Source: an uncultured Ruminococcus sp. (GTDB taxonomy: Bacteria > Bacillota > Clostridia > Oscillospirales > CAG-272). From it: a stretch of DNA of 6,890 nucleotides. Numbering within the stretch: the stretch's first letter is position 1; every line of letters starts with the position of its first letter. The notes under the pieces were generated by a model. That model was not told the origin of the DNA, did not search any database, and saw only the letters and a program-made list of their open reading frames with translations. The stretch lies in the NCBI GenBank assembly GCA_902796505.1, contig CADBPA010000222.1:1-6890 (forward strand), written 5' to 3'. This document shows, one piece after another, positions 1 through 6,889 of the stretch. Both the position numbers and the translations under genes were made by a program.

Positions 1-1
1 G

Positions 2-187
2 CAGGCCGCCGGAAAGATCCACAGCGATTTTGAGCGCGGCTTCATCCGCGCGGAGGTCGTTTCGTTTGAGGATCTCTCACGGGAGGGCGACCGGACAAAA
101 GTCAAGGAAAAAGGTCTCTTGCGCAGCGAGGGGAAGGAATACGTCATGCAGGACGGCGACGTCGTGGAGTTCCTCTTCAACGTATGA
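2..187 (+). CDS. ychF: YchF/OLA1-family redox-regulated P-loop ATPase, C-terminal end (5' truncated by window edge)
   Basis: This is an open frame from the left edge to a TGA stop, 61 residues long. The translation begins QAAGKIHSDFERGFIRAEV and ends DGDVVEFLFNV. Both stretches are hallmarks of the C-terminal TGS domain of YchF (Obg-like ATPase 1), including the QAAGxIHxDFExGFIRA block and the terminal DGDVxxFxFNV. From family knowledge, YchF is a cytosolic, ribosome-associated ATPase of the TRAFAC class that prefers ATP to GTP and is linked to translation and oxidative-stress responses. The G-domain with its Walker motifs would lie to the left of the window and cannot be checked. The C-terminus is intact. 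It is transcribed towards comEC, with 22 bases between the two stop codons. The identification is strong because this terminal block is one of the most conserved parts of the family. Confidence 0.95.
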   Translation, partial: QAAGKIHSDFERGFIRAEVVSFEDLSREGDRTKVKEKGLLRSEGKEYVMQDGDVVEFLFNV

Positions 188-209
188 CCTCTCGCCCCTT
201 CCGCTTCTT
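188..209. other. Convergent intergenic gap between ychF and comEC
   Basis: Only 22 pyrimidine-rich bases separate the two stop codons of these convergent genes. I see no GC-rich hairpin followed by a T-run in either direction. If the transcripts are terminated here, it is by a signal I cannot recognise, by Rho, or beyond the facing gene's end. Confidence 0.6.
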
Positions 210-2489
210 TTACCGGATCTCTGCGCGCGAAACCGCGTATTCCACCTCGCATTTCTCCCACAGCTCGTCGCTGACGGCGATATGCCCGTCCTCAATGATC
301 AGCCGTCGGAGTTTTGCGCCGTGATCCAGCTTGTGATAATATTCCGCTTTGCCGTGGCAACCGAAGATCAGCGTGTCCGTCTCGCCGATCAGAAGGTCCG
401 CCACGGATTTCTCGTCTCCGTCGAGACCGCCTGCGGGAATATAGCCGACGATCTGCTCTTCGATATAGAACGCGAGAAAGACGCCTTTGCCCTCGCCGTA
501 CGGGTAGCGGCGGATCTCGACGACCGAATACAGGTCGAACAGGAGCGGCTCTTTTTCTTTATAAAAACGCACGTCTGCGCCGCACGCCGTCGCGGCGGAG
601 TAGGCTTCGGCGGAAAGCGAAACTTCGTCCGCGCTTTTCGGAAAAGGAAGGCAGACGGTCTTTGTCCGGACCTCTTTGCACAGATTCCGCACCGCCGGAG
701 CGATCCCCGCGGAATATGCGGTAAAAACGTAGACGTCGCAGGCGGTGAGCGATTCCTCTTTGAGCGTCGCCGCCGCAAAATAGACCCCACCCGACGAGGG
801 AGACGTACAATCGATCAACGCGGTTTTTCCCGCCGTCGTCAGGACGAAACAGTCGTGATCTCCGCCCGACGCGGCGTCGTTACAGTAGAGAAGGTGTTCG
901 GTATTGCGGCGGATGACCGTCTGCGCATAAGCGACGCCGAGAAAGGCAACGGCCAGCGCGCAGAAGAGCGGCACGGCGCGTTTGGCGTTCCGGATCCCGA
1001 GGATCGCGCCGAGCAGAAGAAGGATCAGCGACGCGACCGCGATCGCGGTACAAAGCGGGGAGGACGCCGAGGCGTATACGTCCGGAATATCCGAAAGGAT
1101 CGCGGTGAGATCCCGGATCGGGCGGTAGAGAAAGGGCAGGAGTTTTCCGACCGGAAGAAACCATCCGAGCAAAAGCGTCGCCGTTCCGAGCAGAAGATAG
1201 AGTTCGATGAAAAGGCCGAAAATCGGAGTGGTAAACGGCGAGAGGATCGAGACATTTCCGAACGTCCCGACGGCGAATACCATCGTGGCGAGAATGGCGA
1301 AAAGTGAGAAGATGAGCGAGGAACGAACCGCGCGGATCACCTTTCTGCCCAAAGATATCTTCTGTCCCTGAACGATCATATCCTCTTCCGCGCTGTTTTC
1401 CCGACTGAGCGTATCGGCGGCGAAAATCATGCCGAAGCAGGCGAAAACCGAAAGCCAGAGGCCGGTTTCCTTGGCGGCGTAGGGCGTTATGAGGAGAATG
1501 ACCGTCGCGGCGATCATCAGCGAGGTAAAGGAATCCTGCCGATAGCCCAGAACGAAAAGCAGGCAGGCGATGATCAGCATGATCCCCGCGCGGACGACCG
1601 AAGGCGAAAACCCGGTGACCGCCATGAAGAGGAAGGCGAACAGCGCGATCAGCAGTCTGCGCGGGCGCTTTTTGATCCGGAAGAGAAGCAGGAGTTTTTC
1701 AAGAAAGCCGGCGAGGATGGAAAGGTGCATTCCGCTGAGCGCGAGGATATGCGCGATCCCGATCCGCCGGAAATCCAGCCGCATTCCGTCCTCCATCCGT
1801 CCGCGTTCTCCGAGCAGGACCGCGGAAAGGAATCCGCCTGCCTCGCTTCCGGCGCGCTCTTCAAACGCGTCAGAGAGGCTTTCCCTGAATTTTGCGATCC
1901 GGACGGCGAGCGAGAGGCTTCCCGTATGGTCGACCGAGGAGATCTGCCGGATATCCGCCGCGGCGGAATATCCTTCCGCCTGATAGTAATCGTTGAAATC
2001 GAAGCCGGAGGTCGAGCCGCCGAACGCCGAGAAGGAGGCGGTGAAAACCAAACGGTCGCCTTCCCGGAGCTCGTCGACGGTGAAATTCTCAAATTCGTCG
2101 CTTTTGTACAGATCCGCGCGAACGGTGCAGCGTTCCGGCGAGCCGTCGATCTTCTTCGTCCGGATCTTCAGCACGCGGTCGTATTCTTTTTCTTCGACGG
2201 AGAGGATCTCGCCTTCGACAAGATGCGTTCCCGTATATCGTCGATCGATCGGGAGAAGGTAATCGAAATAGAAGAGCGAGAGAAGAATGCCTGCCATCAG
2301 AAGAGAGCAGAGCAGAACGATCCGCCGTCTTTTCTCGCGCAGCGGCGGAAGAAAGGCGAGCGAAAGCAGGATCCCCACCCCGACAAAAGAGAGGATCTTG
2401 ACGAGGATCGGGAAGGACGCGAACAAAGAAAAGCCGCACAGCAAAGCGGCAAGCGCGATACCGAGCGGTCTTTCTTTTAAAATTTTCAT
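210..2489 (-). CDS. comEC: ComEC/Rec2-family competence protein (DNA internalization channel), degenerate C-terminal MBL-like domain
   Basis: A 759-residue polytopic membrane protein. ComEC forms the inner-membrane channel that carries single-stranded DNA into the cell during transformation. Visible order: N-terminal membrane segments (about residues 10-48 and 57-77); a soluble OB-fold-like region (about 87-182) ending in the family-typical FDFNDYYQAEGY; then the competence membrane core from about 195 to 525, with LLGERG, the diagnostic ALSGMHLSILAG (250-261), GFSPSVVRAGIM (293-304) and a GLWLSVFACFGM segment (343-354). Residues 533-759 match the metallo-beta-lactamase-like domain in layout (TTAGKTALIDC at 551-561), but the HxHxDH metal motif is replaced by FTAYSAG (589-595). 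The ATG at 2489 is chosen because GGGAG sits 5 bases upstream. An in-frame ATG at 2510 lacks such a site, and the longer frame to 2660 overlaps the kinase gene. It lies 35 bases downstream of the lipid kinase and is probably co-transcribed with it. No other competence gene is visible, so a role in transformation is inferred from the family. Confidence 0.93.
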   Translation of the reverse strand: MKILKERPLGIALAALLCGFSLFASFPILVKILSFVGVGILLSLAFLPPLREKRRRIVLLCSLLMAGILLSLFYFDYLLPIDRRYTGTHLVEGEILSVEEKEYDRVLKIRTKKIDGSPERCTVRADLYKSDEFENFTVDELREGDRLVFTASFSAFGGSTSGFDFNDYYQAEGYSAAADIRQISSVDHTGSLSLAVRIAKFRESLSDAFEERAGSEAGGFLSAVLLGERGRMEDGMRLDFRRIGIAHILALSGMHLSILAGFLEKLLLLFRIKKRPRRLLIALFAFLFMAVTGFSPSVVRAGIMLIIACLLFVLGYRQDSFTSLMIAATVILLITPYAAKETGLWLSVFACFGMIFAADTLSRENSAEEDMIVQGQKISLGRKVIRAVRSSLIFSLFAILATMVFAVGTFGNVSILSPFTTPIFGLFIELYLLLGTATLLLGWFLPVGKLLPFLYRPIRDLTAILSDIPDVYASASSPLCTAIAVASLILLLLGAILGIRNAKRAVPLFCALAVAFLGVAYAQTVIRRNTEHLLYCNDAASGGDHDCFVLTTAGKTALIDCTSPSSGGVYFAAATLKEESLTACDVYVFTAYSAGIAPAVRNLCKEVRTKTVCLPFPKSADEVSLSAEAYSAATACGADVRFYKEKEPLLFDLYSVVEIRRYPYGEGKGVFLAFYIEEQIVGYIPAGGLDGDEKSVADLLIGETDTLIFGCHGKAEYYHKLDHGAKLRRLIIEDGHIAVSDELWEKCEVEYAVSRAEIR

Positions 2490-2494
2490 ATCGT

Positions 2495-2499
2495 CTCCC
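2495..2499 (-). promoter_or_regulatory. Ribosome binding site that decides the comEC start
   Basis: Read on the minus strand this is GGGAG, followed by 5 bases and the ATG at 2489. The alternative ATG at 2510 is preceded by a pyrimidine-rich stretch without a Shine-Dalgarno match. Confidence 0.6.
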
Positions 2500-2524
2500 A
2501 GCCGTCTCATGACAGAGAGGCGTT

Positions 2525-3484
2525 TTATCTGTATTTTTTGCGGCGCTTTTTCCGTTTTCTTTCGATCAGAGCCGACCCTTGCGGAACGACGAAATTGAAC
2601 GCGTCCCGCACGACCGAGAAATCGATGCTTTTCGCACCCTTGATCTCGCCGTCCACGCAAACCGGAACGGGGGATTCAAATTCCATTTTCATATGCGGGA
2701 TCTGCCGGAGCGTGATATATTTTTTAGCGAGTTTGTTTTCGAGATAAGTTCCTTTTTTATAGGATCCGACCAGCGCGGCAAATTGAAGCCGCGCGACCTT
2801 TTTGATGATCACGACGTCCATTTTTCCGTCGTCGAGCAGGGCAAGCGGCGCGGCTTTGAATCCGCCGCCGCAGAACTTTCCGTTGGCGATCGCCGTCAGC
2901 GTCAGATCCCCGTCGATCACCTCGCCGTTATCAAAAACGATCTTCATGGGAAGCCCGAATTTGCGGATAAAGAAAACGATGATCACGCCGATGATATAGG
3001 AGAGTCCGGACGGAATGAAACGGTATTTTCTCAGCCGGTCGGCCTCCTGCACGACGGCGCAGTCGGTCCCGATATTGACCATATTCACGCAGTAGAGATC
3101 GTTGCACTTGATCAGGTCGAGCGAAACGGTCCCGCCGTCGATCTGCGCTTCGATGTCCGAGAAATTCTTGCGGTTGGTAAAATTGCGGACGAAATCGTTT
3201 CCGGTCCCTCCGGGGATCACGCCGAATTCCACGTTCGGATTGCAGGGCGCGCTGTTGACGATCTCGTTGATCGTTCCGTCGCCGCCGATGGCGATGAATC
3301 TCTGTCTGTCCTGCGTATGGTTGACCATGGAGCGGACGTATTCGGTCGCGTCACCGGCTCTTGTAGTATAGTAAATATGATAAGTCAGCTTGCGCGCCTG
3401 GCAGGCTTCTTTGATCGCGCTCTCAAGATTCCGAAGCTTCCGGTTTCGCCCGGATTTCGGATTCAGAATAAAATGATATATCAT
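2525..3484 (-). CDS. Diacylglycerol kinase family (DgkB/YegS/BmrU-type) lipid kinase
   Basis: A 319-residue protein of the DAGK catalytic family, which transfers phosphate from a nucleotide to diacylglycerol or a related lipid at the cytoplasmic face of the membrane. In DgkB this recycles diacylglycerol into phosphatidic acid. Motifs in order: FILNPKSG (5-12); the nucleotide-binding IGGDGTINE (66-74); PGGTGNDF (91-98); the C-terminal-domain signature NGKFCGGG followed by AP and LLDDGKMDVV (201-225); and the late VDGE (277-280) typical of the family. It ends in a strongly basic tail, ERKRKKRRKKYR. I chose the ATG at 3484 because it puts the first strand at the usual family distance from the N-terminus, with GAAAGG 10 bases upstream. 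An in-frame ATG at 3508, with AGGGA 8 bases upstream, would add eight residues (MPPKGVFA) and cannot be excluded. The lipid substrate (diacylglycerol, undecaprenol-like, sphingoid or other) cannot be read from the sequence, so no symbol is given. It has its own promoter just upstream and comEC follows. Confidence 0.93.
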   Translation of the reverse strand: MIYHFILNPKSGRNRKLRNLESAIKEACQARKLTYHIYYTTRAGDATEYVRSMVNHTQDRQRFIAIGGDGTINEIVNSAPCNPNVEFGVIPGGTGNDFVRNFTNRKNFSDIEAQIDGGTVSLDLIKCNDLYCVNMVNIGTDCAVVQEADRLRKYRFIPSGLSYIIGVIIVFFIRKFGLPMKIVFDNGEVIDGDLTLTAIANGKFCGGGFKAAPLALLDDGKMDVVIIKKVARLQFAALVGSYKKGTYLENKLAKKYITLRQIPHMKMEFESPVPVCVDGEIKGAKSIDFSVVRDAFNFVVPQGSALIERKRKKRRKKYR

Positions 3485-3520
3485 AGCGAAAACGCCTTTC
3501 GGAGGCATATAATATTTCCC

Positions 3521-3556
3521 TGACTTCCATTATAGCAGATTTACGCCCGGAAGTCA
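3521..3556. repeat. 8-bp inverted repeat overlapping the lipid-kinase promoter (candidate operator)
   Basis: TGACTTCC at 3521-3528 and GGAAGTCA at 3549-3556 are perfect inverted copies separated by 20 bases. On the minus strand one arm covers most of the -35 box, the -10 box lies between the arms, and the other arm covers the predicted transcription start. The placement would suit a repressor site, but the arm centres are 28 bp apart, wider than most helix-turn-helix operators. As RNA, the minus-strand stem is not followed by a U-run, so it does not look like a rarA terminator. Chance remains possible for arms this short. Confidence 0.4.
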
Positions 3557-3557
3557 A
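3529..3557 (-). promoter_or_regulatory. Strong sigma-A/sigma-70-type promoter for the lipid kinase-comEC unit
   Basis: On the minus strand the -35 box is TTGACT (3552-3557), matching consensus TTGACA at five of six positions. After a 17-base spacer comes a perfect TATAAT -10 box (3529-3534), preceded by TGC, which makes an extended -10. The predicted start point is near 3522. This gives a leader of about 38 bases to the ATG at 3484, or about 14 bases to the ATG at 3508. The -35 box begins only four bases past the rarA stop codon, so the promoter fills the gap between the genes. Confidence 0.8.
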
Positions 3558-3560
3558 GTG

Positions 3561-4805
3561 TTATTTTTTCAGGCGCTGCGGCGCGCTGCGGATCATATCG
3601 TAATAGACTTTTGCCGCTTGCTCGGTCTTGTTCGCGCCGAATTCGTAATAGTGTTTTCCGACAAGGTCTTTCGGCAGATATTGCTGCTGTACGTAATCGT
3701 TTTCGTAATCGTGCGGATAAACGTATCCTTTGAACTGCGGACTGCGCAGATGCTCCGGGATCTCGATGCCGAGTCCCGCGTCAAGATCGGCCTTTGCCCG
3801 CTCGTATGCGGCGTTTGCCGTGTTGGACTTCGGCGCCGTTGCGAGGATGCAGACGGCGTTGGCAAGCGGGATCGCGGCCTCCGGCAGTCCGACCTCCTTC
3901 GCCGCGCTCGTGCAGGCGTAGGTAATGGCGGCGGCAAGCGGATAGGCGCAGCCGATATCCTCGCTCGCGATCACAAGAAGTCTGCGGCAGACTGAGATCA
4001 GGTCACCCATCGCGAGAAGCTTCGCAAGATAGAATACGCCGGCGTCCGCGTCCGAGCCGCGGATGGATTTCTGCAGACAGGAGAGAAGGTCGTAATGGAC
4101 GTCTCCGTTGCGGTCGAAATGTCCGGTGACGGCAGGGAGGAGCGCCTCTACGGTCTCTTCCTTGACCTGATCGTCCGAAAGATAATAGGCGTTTTCAAGG
4201 ACGCCGATCGCCATACGGACGTCTCCGCCCGCCGCTCCGGCGATCACGCGCAAAAGTGCGTCGTCGGCAGTTTTATGATCGCCGAATTCGGCGTTCAGCG
4301 CCTCGACCGCACGCCGCAGCGTCGGCAGACAGTCCTCCGGCGTGACGTTTTTGAACTCGAACACGGAGGAGCGGGAGAGCAGGGCGTTATAAACGCAATA
4401 ATAGGGATTCTCGGTCGTCGAGGCGATCAGCGTGATCTGCCCGTTTTCCATAAATTCAAGAAGCGACTGCTGCTGCTTTTTGTTGAAATACTGGATCTCA
4501 TCCAGATAGAGAAGCGTTCCGGCGGAGGCGAGCATCCCCTGCGAGCCGCTGATGACGTCGCGCACGTCGGAGAGAGAAGCGGTGGTCGCGTTCAGCTTAT
4601 AGAGCTGCATGCCGGATCGTTTGGCGATGATATTGGCGACCGTCGTTTTTCCGGTCCCCGGAGGTCCGAAAAATACCATATTCGGTATCCTTCCGGTCTC
4701 GGTCAGTTTGCGCAGAATGCCGTTTGTTCCGCAGAGATGTTTCTGTCCCGCGATCTCATCGAAGGAGGTCGGGCGGAGCCGGTCGGCAAGAGGTTGATTC
4801 GGCAT
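3561..4805 (-). CDS. rarA: Replication-associated recombination protein A (RarA/MgsA, AAA+ ATPase)
   Basis: A 414-residue cytosolic AAA+ ATPase of the RarA/MgsA/WRNIP1 family, related to clamp-loader subunits, which acts at stalled or gapped replication forks and is thought to interact with SSB and DNA ends. Motifs: N-terminal PLADRLRPTSFDEIAGQ (5-21); Walker A GPPGTGKT (47-54); Walker B LLYLDEIQ (98-105); sensor 1 STTENP (129-134); a likely arginine finger in LLSRSSVF (R145); and a sensor-2-like GGDVRMAI (193-200). The C-terminal oligomerisation region has the family-specific HYDLLSCLQKSIRGSD (237-252) and RRLLVIASEDIGCAYP (274-289). The length is slightly below the usual 420-450 residues and nothing appears to be missing. 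The ATG at 4805 is preferred because GAGGA lies 7 bases upstream. The in-frame ATG at 4826 has no comparable site, and longer forms run into recG. It starts 32 bases after recG and is probably in the same transcript. The family call is very secure. Confidence 0.96.
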   Translation of the reverse strand: MPNQPLADRLRPTSFDEIAGQKHLCGTNGILRKLTETGRIPNMVFFGPPGTGKTTVANIIAKRSGMQLYKLNATTASLSDVRDVISGSQGMLASAGTLLYLDEIQYFNKKQQQSLLEFMENGQITLIASTTENPYYCVYNALLSRSSVFEFKNVTPEDCLPTLRRAVEALNAEFGDHKTADDALLRVIAGAAGGDVRMAIGVLENAYYLSDDQVKEETVEALLPAVTGHFDRNGDVHYDLLSCLQKSIRGSDADAGVFYLAKLLAMGDLISVCRRLLVIASEDIGCAYPLAAAITYACTSAAKEVGLPEAAIPLANAVCILATAPKSNTANAAYERAKADLDAGLGIEIPEHLRSPQFKGYVYPHDYENDYVQQQYLPKDLVGKHYYEFGANKTEQAAKVYYDMIRSAPQRLKK

Positions 4806-4812
4806 ACGGTTA

Positions 4813-4817
4813 TCCTC
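4813..4817 (-). promoter_or_regulatory. Ribosome binding site that decides the rarA start
   Basis: On the minus strand this reads GAGGA (within CCGAGGA), 7 bases before the ATG at 4805. It supports that start over the in-frame ATG at 4826. The short recG-rarA gap also contains a 10-base palindrome (AAAACGTTTT) but no terminator-like hairpin. Confidence 0.65.
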
Positions 4818-4837
4818 GGTATTCATAAAACGTTTTG

Positions 4838-6889
4838 TCAGGAGATCAGAGAAAGGTCGGCGTTCAGCGCCTTCTCGATCTTTTTGCGCAGAAGGGCGTT
4901 TTTGGGCAGCTGCAGATGCGGATCCTCCCCGATGATGGCTTTCGCCGTCCGGAAGGCTTCTTCCATCAGCTCGGTATCGTCGCAAAGCGAGGAGAATCGG
5001 AAATCAAATCCTCCGCTCTGCCGTAAACTATCATCCGTATTTGAAGAAAAGAAGTCTCCCGGTCCGCGAAGCAGAAGATCCTTCTCGGCGATCGCATATC
5101 CGTCGTAGGTCGTGCGCATCGTCTCAAGGCGGGCTTGCGCCTTTTCGGTTTTCAGGTCGGAGACGAGGACGCAATAGGATTTTTTCGTTCCGCGCCCGAC
5201 GCGCCCGCGCAGCTGATGCAGCTGTGAGAGACCGAAGCGCTCGGCGTTTTCCACGATCATCAGCGTCGCGTTCGGAACGTTGACTCCGACCTCAATGACG
5301 GTCGTGGAGACCAGAACGTCGATCTCCCCTTCGGCGAAGCGCTGCATGATCTCGTCTTTTTCTTTTCCTTTCATCTTTCCGTGCAGCAGCCCGACGCGGA
5401 CGTCCGGAAGCGATTTTTGCAAATTCTCGGCATACTCGGTCGCGTTTTTCAGCGCTGGAGCGTCGCTTGCGAACGGGGAAGAGATGGACGCGGGGGTGAA
5501 GAGTGCCTGCGTTTCCTCCCCGTCGTCCTCCGCCGATTCGATGGAGGGGCAGACGATATAGCATTGTCCGCCGAGGGCAACCTGCTTGCGGATAAAATCG
5601 TTCAGTCTCATCCGGTAGCTTTCATCCACGACGTAGGTGTCCACGCGCATCCGTCCTTTCGGCATCTCGTCGATGCGCGAAACGTCAAGGTCGCCGTACA
5701 GGGTCAGCGCGAGCGTCCTCGGGATCGGCGTCGCGCTCATGACGAGCAGATGTGCCTGCAGCTCGGAGGTCGATTTTTCTTTCAGCACGGCGCGCTGGGT
5801 GACGCCGAAACGGTGTTGCTCGTCGGTGATCACCAGCGCAAGGCTCGAAAAATGCACTTTGTCCGAGAGGAGCGCGTGCGTTCCGATAACGGCTTTGATG
5901 CTTCCGTCCGAAAGCCCTGCGTAAACGCGGTTTTTTTCTTTTTGCGGCGTCGAGCCGGTCAGGATCGCGACCGGAATGCCGAGCCGCCCGAAAAGTTTTT
6001 CGGTGTCGGCGTAATGCTGTTCGGCAAGGATCTCGGTCGGCGCCATGAGAGCGGCTTGCTTTCCCGCCGCAGCGATCAGGTACATCGCCATCTGCGCCAC
6101 GACGGTTTTGCCGGAACCGACGTCTCCGACCAGAATGCGCGCCATCGGGTGAACGGCTTTTTTCTCGTCTCCGATCACCATATCCCGGTAGACGTCGTTG
6201 AACGCTCTCTTCTGCGCTCCCGTCAGCTCATAGGGAAGCAGATCGGTAAACGGACGGATCGAAGCCGGCGGAATGCGGATACCGTCCGCGGCGTTTTTGT
6301 AATGTGAGGAAAGCGAGATGCCGAGCGAAAAAGAGAGAAGTTCGTCGAAAGAGAGTCTGCGCATCGCGCGGGAGAGAGCCTCTTCGCTCTCCGGAAAGTG
6401 CGCGTTGCGGACCGCGTAGGCAAGCGTCGGCAGGCCGTGATCCAGCCGGATCTGCTCCGCGAGAGGATCCGGGATCGCGACGACCGCCTCTTCCATCACC
6501 TCGGCGATCAGTCTGCTCAGATATTTGGAGGTCAGCCCCGCGGTCAGCGGATAGACCGGGACGAAATCCGGCAGCGGCGCCCCTTCGATCACCGGCTCAT
6601 AGCGCGGCGTGGAGAGCTGAACGGTGCGCACCTTCGTATAAGCGATCTTTCCGTAAAAGCGGAATACGCATCCGACGTGGAAAATATCCCGGATATACGG
6701 CGAGTTAAAGAAAATCACCTCGCAGGAGCCGGAATCGTCGAAGGCGCGGAATTTCTGGATCGTCTTTCCGCTCTTCAGCTTTGCCGAATGCACCTCGGAG
6801 GCCACCGTCAGGATGACGGCGGCGTCGCCCTGTCCGATCGCGTCGGCAAGAAGGCGGACGTCGCCGCGCTTCTCAAAAGCGCGCGGAAA
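4838..6889 (-). CDS. recG: ATP-dependent DNA helicase RecG (5' end beyond the right edge)
   Basis: 683 residues are visible. RecG is a superfamily 2 double-stranded DNA translocase that regresses stalled forks and processes branched DNA. The frame stays open to the window edge and begins FPRAFEKRGDVRLL, the usual FPRxYxDR block of the N-terminal wedge domain. The GTG at 6805 is therefore an internal codon, and roughly 30-60 residues are probably missing. Visible order: OB-fold wedge (about 20-100, with DDSGSCEVIFFN); Q-motif-like LTGAQKRAF (222-230); Walker A GDVGSGKT (255-262); motif II DEQHRFG (356-362); motif III SATPIPRTLALTLYGDLDV (385-403); motif V STTVIEVGVNVP (528-539); motif VI QLHQLRGRVGRG (556-567); then the TRG region with DGYAIAEKDLLLRGPGDFF. 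Two insertions are seen, around residues 450-485 and at about 615-622. All helicase motifs are intact, so the protein should be active. It lies upstream of rarA. Confidence 0.96.
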   Translation of the reverse strand, partial: FPRAFEKRGDVRLLADAIGQGDAAVILTVASEVHSAKLKSGKTIQKFRAFDDSGSCEVIFFNSPYIRDIFHVGCVFRFYGKIAYTKVRTVQLSTPRYEPVIEGAPLPDFVPVYPLTAGLTSKYLSRLIAEVMEEAVVAIPDPLAEQIRLDHGLPTLAYAVRNAHFPESEEALSRAMRRLSFDELLSFSLGISLSSHYKNAADGIRIPPASIRPFTDLLPYELTGAQKRAFNDVYRDMVIGDEKKAVHPMARILVGDVGSGKTVVAQMAMYLIAAAGKQAALMAPTEILAEQHYADTEKLFGRLGIPVAILTGSTPQKEKNRVYAGLSDGSIKAVIGTHALLSDKVHFSSLALVITDEQHRFGVTQRAVLKEKSTSELQAHLLVMSATPIPRTLALTLYGDLDVSRIDEMPKGRMRVDTYVVDESYRMRLNDFIRKQVALGGQCYIVCPSIESAEDDGEETQALFTPASISSPFASDAPALKNATEYAENLQKSLPDVRVGLLHGKMKGKEKDEIMQRFAEGEIDVLVSTTVIEVGVNVPNATLMIVENAERFGLSQLHQLRGRVGRGTKKSYCVLVSDLKTEKAQARLETMRTTYDGYAIAEKDLLLRGPGDFFSSNTDDSLRQSGGFDFRFSSLCDDTELMEEAFRTAKAIIGEDPHLQLPKNALLRKKIEKALNADLSLIS

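Noticed and set aside
30..1307. Long plus-strand open frame opposite comEC
   Set aside because: It runs antisense to a clearly recognised gene, is extremely rich in Arg, Glu and Asp, shows no family motif, and overlaps the ychF end in another frame. Such frames arise from GC-rich codon bias.
2490..2660. N-terminal extension of comEC up to 2660
   Set aside because: The extra residues would be encoded over the end of the kinase gene, are Arg/Lys-rich with no family resemblance, and would precede the natural first membrane segment. The ATG at 2489 has a suitable ribosome binding site.
1725..3523. Plus-strand open frames opposite comEC and the lipid kinase (1725-2480, 2579-3523)
   Set aside because: They are antisense to conserved genes and have no recognisable domain or ribosome binding site. 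The second reads across the kinase motifs on the opposite strand and into its promoter.
3521..3569. Plus-strand hairpin (TGACTTCC...GGAAGTCA) followed by a T-rich tract, resembling an intrinsic terminator
   Set aside because: The loop is 20 bases, the T-tract is offset by several bases, and no plus-strand gene ends here. The promoter overlap is the more economical reading.
4827..4836. Palindrome AAAACGTTTT between recG and rarA
   Set aside because: It is short and A/T-dominated, spans the recG end region with no loop, and has no partner elsewhere that I noticed. A chance occurrence is likely.
4095..6307. Plus-strand open frames opposite rarA and recG (4095-5108, 5381-6307)
   Set aside because: They are shadows of strongly conserved helicase and AAA+ genes. 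The composition is arginine-rich and low in motifs, and one spans the boundary between rarA and recG.
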